Assembly (NCBI RefSeq): GCF_000337535.1
Contig: NZ_AOIP01000031.1
Span: 162,943 to 226,942, forward strand
Reading direction: 5' to 3'
DNA length: 64,000 bases
DNA from: Natrialba aegyptia DSM 13077
GTDB lineage: Archaea; Halobacteriota; Halobacteria; Halobacteriales; Natrialbaceae
Shown here one piece after another: positions 60,756 to 64,000 of this stretch. The position numbers and the translations under genes are program-made. Each line of letters begins with the position of its first letter. Position 1 is the stretch's first letter. Under the pieces are notes generated by a model. It was given only the letters and a program-made list of their open reading frames with translations, did no database searches and had not been told where the DNA came from.

Positions 60756-62942
60756 TTACGCGAGCGTTGCGTCGAGTGCGTCGAGTGCCGCCTGGCGAAC
60801 GGCGTCGCGCTCGCCGGGGAGGAACTCGATATGACCGTCCTGGCCGCCGACGACGTGGACGCCGGCGTCGGGGGCTGCTTCGGCGATGGCGTCGCCGAGG
60901 TCGCGAACGTTCAGCGACTCGGTTGCGCGGACGTGGAGTTCGTCGTCGCCGAGACCGAGGGTGACGAACGAGTCGTCCTCGCGTTCGCGTCGGTGCAGCG
61001 CATCGAGCAGGAGCGTTGTCGTCGGGAAGTTGTAGCGGTGGGTGAACGCCGCCGTATCGAGGACGGCGACGCTGATCCCGTCGACGGATTCGGTCGTCAG
61101 GTTCTCCCGGGCGGTTTCGAGACCGGTATCGAGTTTCGCGCGGAACTGTTCGGAGACGTGGGCAGCGAGGTCGCCGTCGACCGGCCGGTCGGTCTCCTCG
61201 TCGTCGCCGAAGAGGAGGTCGGCGACGAGTTCGCGTTTGTCCTTGTAGGACTGGTAGTAGGCCTCGAGCGCGATGGCTTCGCGGCGCTCGGAGATGCCGG
61301 TCTCGTCGTAGCCGGCGTCGGCGGCGAGTTCGCGGTAGGCCTCGGGGGTGTTCTCCCAGTAGCTGACGGCGGGGAGGTGTTCGAGGTCGGCGCGAACGTC
61401 GTCGTTGACGTGGGCGGCGACGGTTGCGGAGAGTGCGGTCGAGGTCACGTCCGAAACGTCCGCGTCCGCGAGCGACGGTGCGACGGCGATCGAGACGGCG
61501 TCGGTGATCGCCGCGTCAGCGTTGCTGTCGTCGATGACGAGTGCGTCGGCGTCGTACAGCGAGAGCAGGTCGTAACCGTCGACGGATTCGACGGTCGAAC
61601 CGGCATCGACGAGGACGACGAGCGGGAGTTGCTCGCCGTGGCGTTCGCGGGCCTCGAGCATCGAGGTGACGTCGTCGGTTGCAGCGTCCATGTCGTAGAC
61701 GCGACCGTCGAGCGGTCGGCGCTCGAAGTAGTGGTATTCGGCGTCGTCGCGGGTGTGCTTCTCGCGGATAAGCGGGAGCACGGCGCGCTCGATGGCGGCA
61801 CCGGCAACGTAGCCGTCGGCGGTGGCGGCGTGGCGAACGACGATCGGTCGGGCCTCCATGACGGCGCGACGGATCGCGGTCGCGGCGTCGACGAGCCCGT
61901 CTTCGACGGCGGCGACTGCGTCGTGGTCGGCAAGCAGCGAGACATCGTCGGGGCTCGCCTCGCGTTCGAGTGCGGTTTCGAGGCGCTCCGTGACGGTCGC
62001 GCGCTCGTCGCCGTCGAGTCGGTCGAGGGTTTCGGTCTCGACCTGCAGGTCGCCGTGGTGGCGCTCGATTTCGCCTTCCAGTGCGACGACGTCGTCGACC
62101 GTCACGTCGGGGTAGGCACGAACGCCAGCTTCTTCGAAGGCGGCGCACTCGACGGTGCCGGTCTCGTCGCGCAGTTCGAAGACCGTCGGGCCGCTGGTCT
62201 GGCGGGCACCCGTGATTTCACCCTCGAGTCGGACGACGCTGCCGACCTGGTTCTCGATGGCGTCGACGGTGGTTCGCTTGAGCGCCGGTTCCTCGTCGAC
62301 ATCGCTCTCTTCGTCTGCAGACTCCGCAGCGAGCGTCTCGTCCGTCTCTTCGGCTTCAGTTTCCGCATCGGCGTCGGTCGCGGGAGCCGAGGCCGCCGCG
62401 GACTCGGTCGCAACGGAGCCGCTGCCGCCGGCGACGGTATCCGTCGCGTTCGGCGTCCCCGGCGTCGGCTGGTCATCGCTCGACTCAGCCGAGTCGTCGG
62501 TGGTCTCGGCGGCGTCCGCGCCGGTATCGGTCTGCGTGCCGCTCCCGGTCTCGTCCTCGAACTCCTCGGGACGGAACTCGTCGTCGGCCGTCTCGATCAG
62601 TTTGCCGCGGAACTCGCGTTCGCGCTGGCGGATCGACCAGCCCAGATCGACGTTGCCGTTGTCCCGCACGTCGAGCACTTGGACATAGACATCGTCGCCG
62701 GGGTCCCAGTCGAGGCTTTCGAGTCGTTGGTCGAGTTCGCTTCTGTGCAACAGGCCAGTAACGTGTGATCCGATGTCGATGAAGACACCGAAGTCGGCGT
62801 AGCCGTCGACGGTGCCCCGGTAGTACCGACCGGGGGAGAGCTGGGAGGCGGCTGTGCCTTCGAATTCGAAGACAGCATCCTCCTCGTGACTCTCGCAGAT
62901 TTCACCGTCAACGGGTACACCACAGATGATACAGTTACCCAT
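60756..62942 (-). CDS. DHH/RecJ-like protein with S1 and OB domains, degenerate active site
   Basis: A 728-residue multidomain protein. Residues 1-19 are a CxxC-type zinc motif (CIICG, CESH), 38-105 an S1 RNA-binding domain, 115-220 an acidic low-complexity linker, 222-310 an OB fold, and 360-728 a DHH/DHHA1 phosphoesterase region. The catalytic DHH position reads DDS (VIDDSNAD, 469-476), and the first motif is RHAATADGYVA, so nuclease activity is doubtful. Archaeal RecJ-like proteins of this degenerate class can have non-catalytic roles, for example replication-associated, as Cdc45-like proteins do. Confidence 0.87.
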   Translation of the reverse strand: MGNCIICGVPVDGEICESHEEDAVFEFEGTAASQLSPGRYYRGTVDGYADFGVFIDIGSHVTGLLHRSELDQRLESLDWDPGDDVYVQVLDVRDNGNVDLGWSIRQREREFRGKLIETADDEFRPEEFEDETGSGTQTDTGADAAETTDDSAESSDDQPTPGTPNATDTVAGGSGSVATESAAASAPATDADAETEAEETDETLAAESADEESDVDEEPALKRTTVDAIENQVGSVVRLEGEITGARQTSGPTVFELRDETGTVECAAFEEAGVRAYPDVTVDDVVALEGEIERHHGDLQVETETLDRLDGDERATVTERLETALEREASPDDVSLLADHDAVAAVEDGLVDAATAIRRAVMEARPIVVRHAATADGYVAGAAIERAVLPLIREKHTRDDAEYHYFERRPLDGRVYDMDAATDDVTSMLEARERHGEQLPLVVLVDAGSTVESVDGYDLLSLYDADALVIDDSNADAAITDAVSIAVAPSLADADVSDVTSTALSATVAAHVNDDVRADLEHLPAVSYWENTPEAYRELAADAGYDETGISERREAIALEAYYQSYKDKRELVADLLFGDDEETDRPVDGDLAAHVSEQFRAKLDTGLETARENLTTESVDGISVAVLDTAAFTHRYNFPTTTLLLDALHRREREDDSFVTLGLGDDELHVRATESLNVRDLGDAIAEAAPDAGVHVVGGQDGHIEFLPGERDAVRQAALDALDATLA

Positions 62943-63002
62943 CTACTCGTATCAAGCAGTTTCGTCCTAAAACGGTTGTCGAAATGAGTCCGGGTTGTCA
63001 GG

Positions 63003-63278
63003 GTGACCAGCAGCGGTTTCGTCCACTCCTGTTCCCGCCTGCCCGCCGGGGACAGTACAGTTGCTCATCCTCCGGAGAACGGCCAGTACCGACCGATCGT
63101 GGTGATTCCTGATTCTGAACTCGTCCCGTCGTTCGGCCGCTGCTCTCGCTGGAGGGACACAGGGACAGGCAGAAATGGCACAACACGCGACAATGCGTCC
63201 GACCCGGACGAGTTCAAGCGTGACATCGAGGCCGAAAACGAACTTCGTCCGATCGACGGCCCGGAACCGGTCGAATGA
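63003..63278 (+). pseudogene. Possible gene remnant
   Basis: A plus-strand frame without an ATG whose last 30 codons (SDPDEFKRDIEAENELRPID, then GPEPVE and a stop) have acidic, G/C-ending codons typical of real genes, while the 5' part does not. It may be the 3' end of a broken small gene, or a short gene whose start was mutated. Confidence 0.28.
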
Positions 63279-63460
63279 CTCCGTTGGTTGTAGAATGCGA
63301 GCAGTAGCGTTCGAGTCGCAGTTACGGCCCGGATTCCGGTCGATGCGGGGTTTCGAATGGTGGTAGATGGTGGTGGTCGGTGAGGGCTCCGATGGCGATC
63401 GTCTCCGCTCACCGGGCACACCGACCGGAACCCGATATCCCGCCGCGACCCGACGACGGG

Positions 63461-63487
63461 CGTGCAACGGCCACGGGACGTTGCACG
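63461..63487 (-). terminator. 9-bp hairpin just downstream of zinc-finger gene copy B
   Basis: CGTGCAACG (63461-63469) and CGTTGCACG (63479-63487) are perfect inverted repeats with a nine-base loop, starting 11 bases after the stop codon of the gene at 63499-63792. It probably marks the transcript end. Confidence 0.5.
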
Positions 63488-63498
63488 CGGCGCTCGCG

Positions 63499-63792
63499 TT
63501 ACGCCTCGTCGGATCGGTCGGGTACGGGCGGCGCAACGCGACACCCACACGGCCCCGCAACCGCGTCCGTCGGCCCGATCATCGTCGTTCGCGTGATCGG
63601 CTCCCCGCATCGCGGGCACGTTCTGAACTCGTGGTCGGTCTCGCGATCGGGATTTTCGTGTGCGTCACCGGGGTGTTCGTGCGTTTCGCCCGGATTCTTG
63701 TGTGCGTTACCGGGGTTCTCGTGTGCGTCGGTCCGGGTTTCGGTCGGTTCGGTATCCGGTTCGCCGACTCCGTCGTCGTCACTCCGGGTCAT
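63499..63792 (-). CDS. CPxCG zinc-finger protein, module copy B, with His-rich heptad repeats
   Basis: A 97-residue paralogue of the protein at 50660-50896. Cys59-Cys62 (CPRCG) and Cys82-Cys84 (CGC) keep the C-x2-C-x19-C-x-C spacing, and GPTDAVAGPCGCR matches the core of copy A. Residues 22-49 are four heptads of the type DAHENPG/NAHKNPG, adding a His-rich N-terminus absent from copy A. The gene faces a second copy of the RNA-like element. Confidence 0.78.
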   Translation of the reverse strand: MTRSDDDGVGEPDTEPTETRTDAHENPGNAHKNPGETHEHPGDAHENPDRETDHEFRTCPRCGEPITRTTMIGPTDAVAGPCGCRVAPPVPDRSDEA

Positions 63793-63868
63793 TCCTGATA
63801 CCTCGTGACTCCGCCGAATTCGGACGGTAGAGACGGCAGTACGCGGACGATTCGACTCGTCAATCGTG

Positions 63869-63886
63869 CGGGATGTTTATATCCCG
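63869..63886 (+). promoter_or_regulatory. Palindromic box A promoter, copy B
   Basis: CGGGAT and ATCCCG bracket GTTTAT, nearly identical to 50982-50999. The box lies 28 bases before the conserved ATGG. Confidence 0.6.
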
Positions 63887-63900
63887 TGAGAATGTACGCA

Positions 63901-64000
63901 AACATGGCTTCAAACCGCACGGGTTGGAAGCCACGCCTTGGGTGTTGGTGCACCCGGGGCACTTTCGTACCCCACGTTGTGGCTTCCGTTCTAATTGGTA
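63901..64000 (+). ncRNA. Candidate structured RNA, copy B (may run past the window)
   Basis: GGAAGCCAC (63926-63934) pairs with GTGGCTTCC (63979-63987). The inner helix GGGTG/CACCC is at 63940-63944 with 63951-63955, and GGGG/CCCC at 63956-63959 with 63970-63973. The 5' hairpin is AACC/GGTT (63913-63925). The body between the 9-bp strands aligns with copy A without gaps and keeps the GTTCTAAT tail. The downstream end lies beyond the window. Confidence 0.55.

Larger units (their letters stand above)
62943..63498. other. Weakly coding gap before the zinc-finger copy B
   Basis: A 556-base region. Only one stretch (about 63180-63278, plus strand) shows haloarchaeal coding bias (see next entry). 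The rest carries no convincing frame. The 3' hairpin of the zinc-finger gene lies at 63461-63487. Confidence 0.45.

Noticed and set aside
1-64000. tRNA, rRNA, CRISPR arrays and replication origin
   Set aside because: No T-loop plus acceptor stem combination, regular spacer repeats or orc1/cdc6 gene could be seen by eye; a tRNAscan and CRISPR search would settle it.

Overview
The window is chromosome-like DNA from a haloarchaeon (class Halobacteria). Nearly all genes have high GC with G/C-rich third positions, strongly acidic proteins, Tat-type signal peptides and AT-rich box A promoters. The archaeal marker families Pelota, archaeal RqcH, Elp3, TrmB, a Bat-like HTH_10 regulator and DUF7344 are all present. 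The genus cannot be told from the sequence alone. I see no rRNA, tRNA, CRISPR array or replication initiator gene.

Region 1 (180-12145) is a catabolic island for a carboxylate, most likely a sugar acid. It holds a TAXI-type TRAP transporter (binding protein plus fused permease), a class III CoA-transferase, two enolase-superfamily dehydratase/racemase genes, a LarA-like (DUF2088) protein, an IclR regulator, and a coupled SDR-cupin-FAH hydrolase set. A 22-bp dyad lies in the gap between iclR and the SDR gene. Region 2 (12217-21713) is mixed housekeeping and accessory: UspA, a phosphoesterase, an R2lox-type di-metal oxidase, a pore-less RCK protein, a zinc finger protein, a membrane spermidine-synthase-like protein, a sulfatase and a DUF7344 regulator. 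Region 3 (21984-30529) has a CobW GTPase, a large Tat-exported beta-repeat protein, an ArsA-type ATPase, CstA and several small genes. Region 4 (30738-32814) is a HAD-NUDIX fusion beside a frameshifted IS5-type transposase; it looks like a small insertion hotspot.

Region 5 (32961-50491) carries translation-linked genes (YchF-like GTPase, Pelota, RqcH), an MMPL/RND transporter coupled to a TrmB regulator, a class V aminotransferase, an MBL hydrolase, TenA, a ZIP transporter, LUD and HpcH/HpaI proteins. Between Pelota and RqcH sits a Tat-exported N-acetylmuramoyl-L-alanine amidase with an SH3-like tail, which is striking because haloarchaea lack peptidoglycan. The neighbouring DUF2178-type gene has two tandem GTAAA-N6-TTTAC dyads just upstream.

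Region 6 (50660-64000) has Elp3, a Bat-like regulator, a complete seven-gene Mrp Na+/H+ antiporter operon with overlapping cistrons, and a degenerate DHH/RecJ-like protein. The most novel signal is a module found twice (50660-51118 and 63499-64000): a small CPxCG zinc-finger gene divergent from a conserved element with its own palindromic promoter. The predicted transcript folds into a closing helix of 9 bp with internal hairpins. Sequence changes between the copies keep the helices but not a reading frame, so I read it as an undescribed structured RNA paired with a zinc-finger protein.
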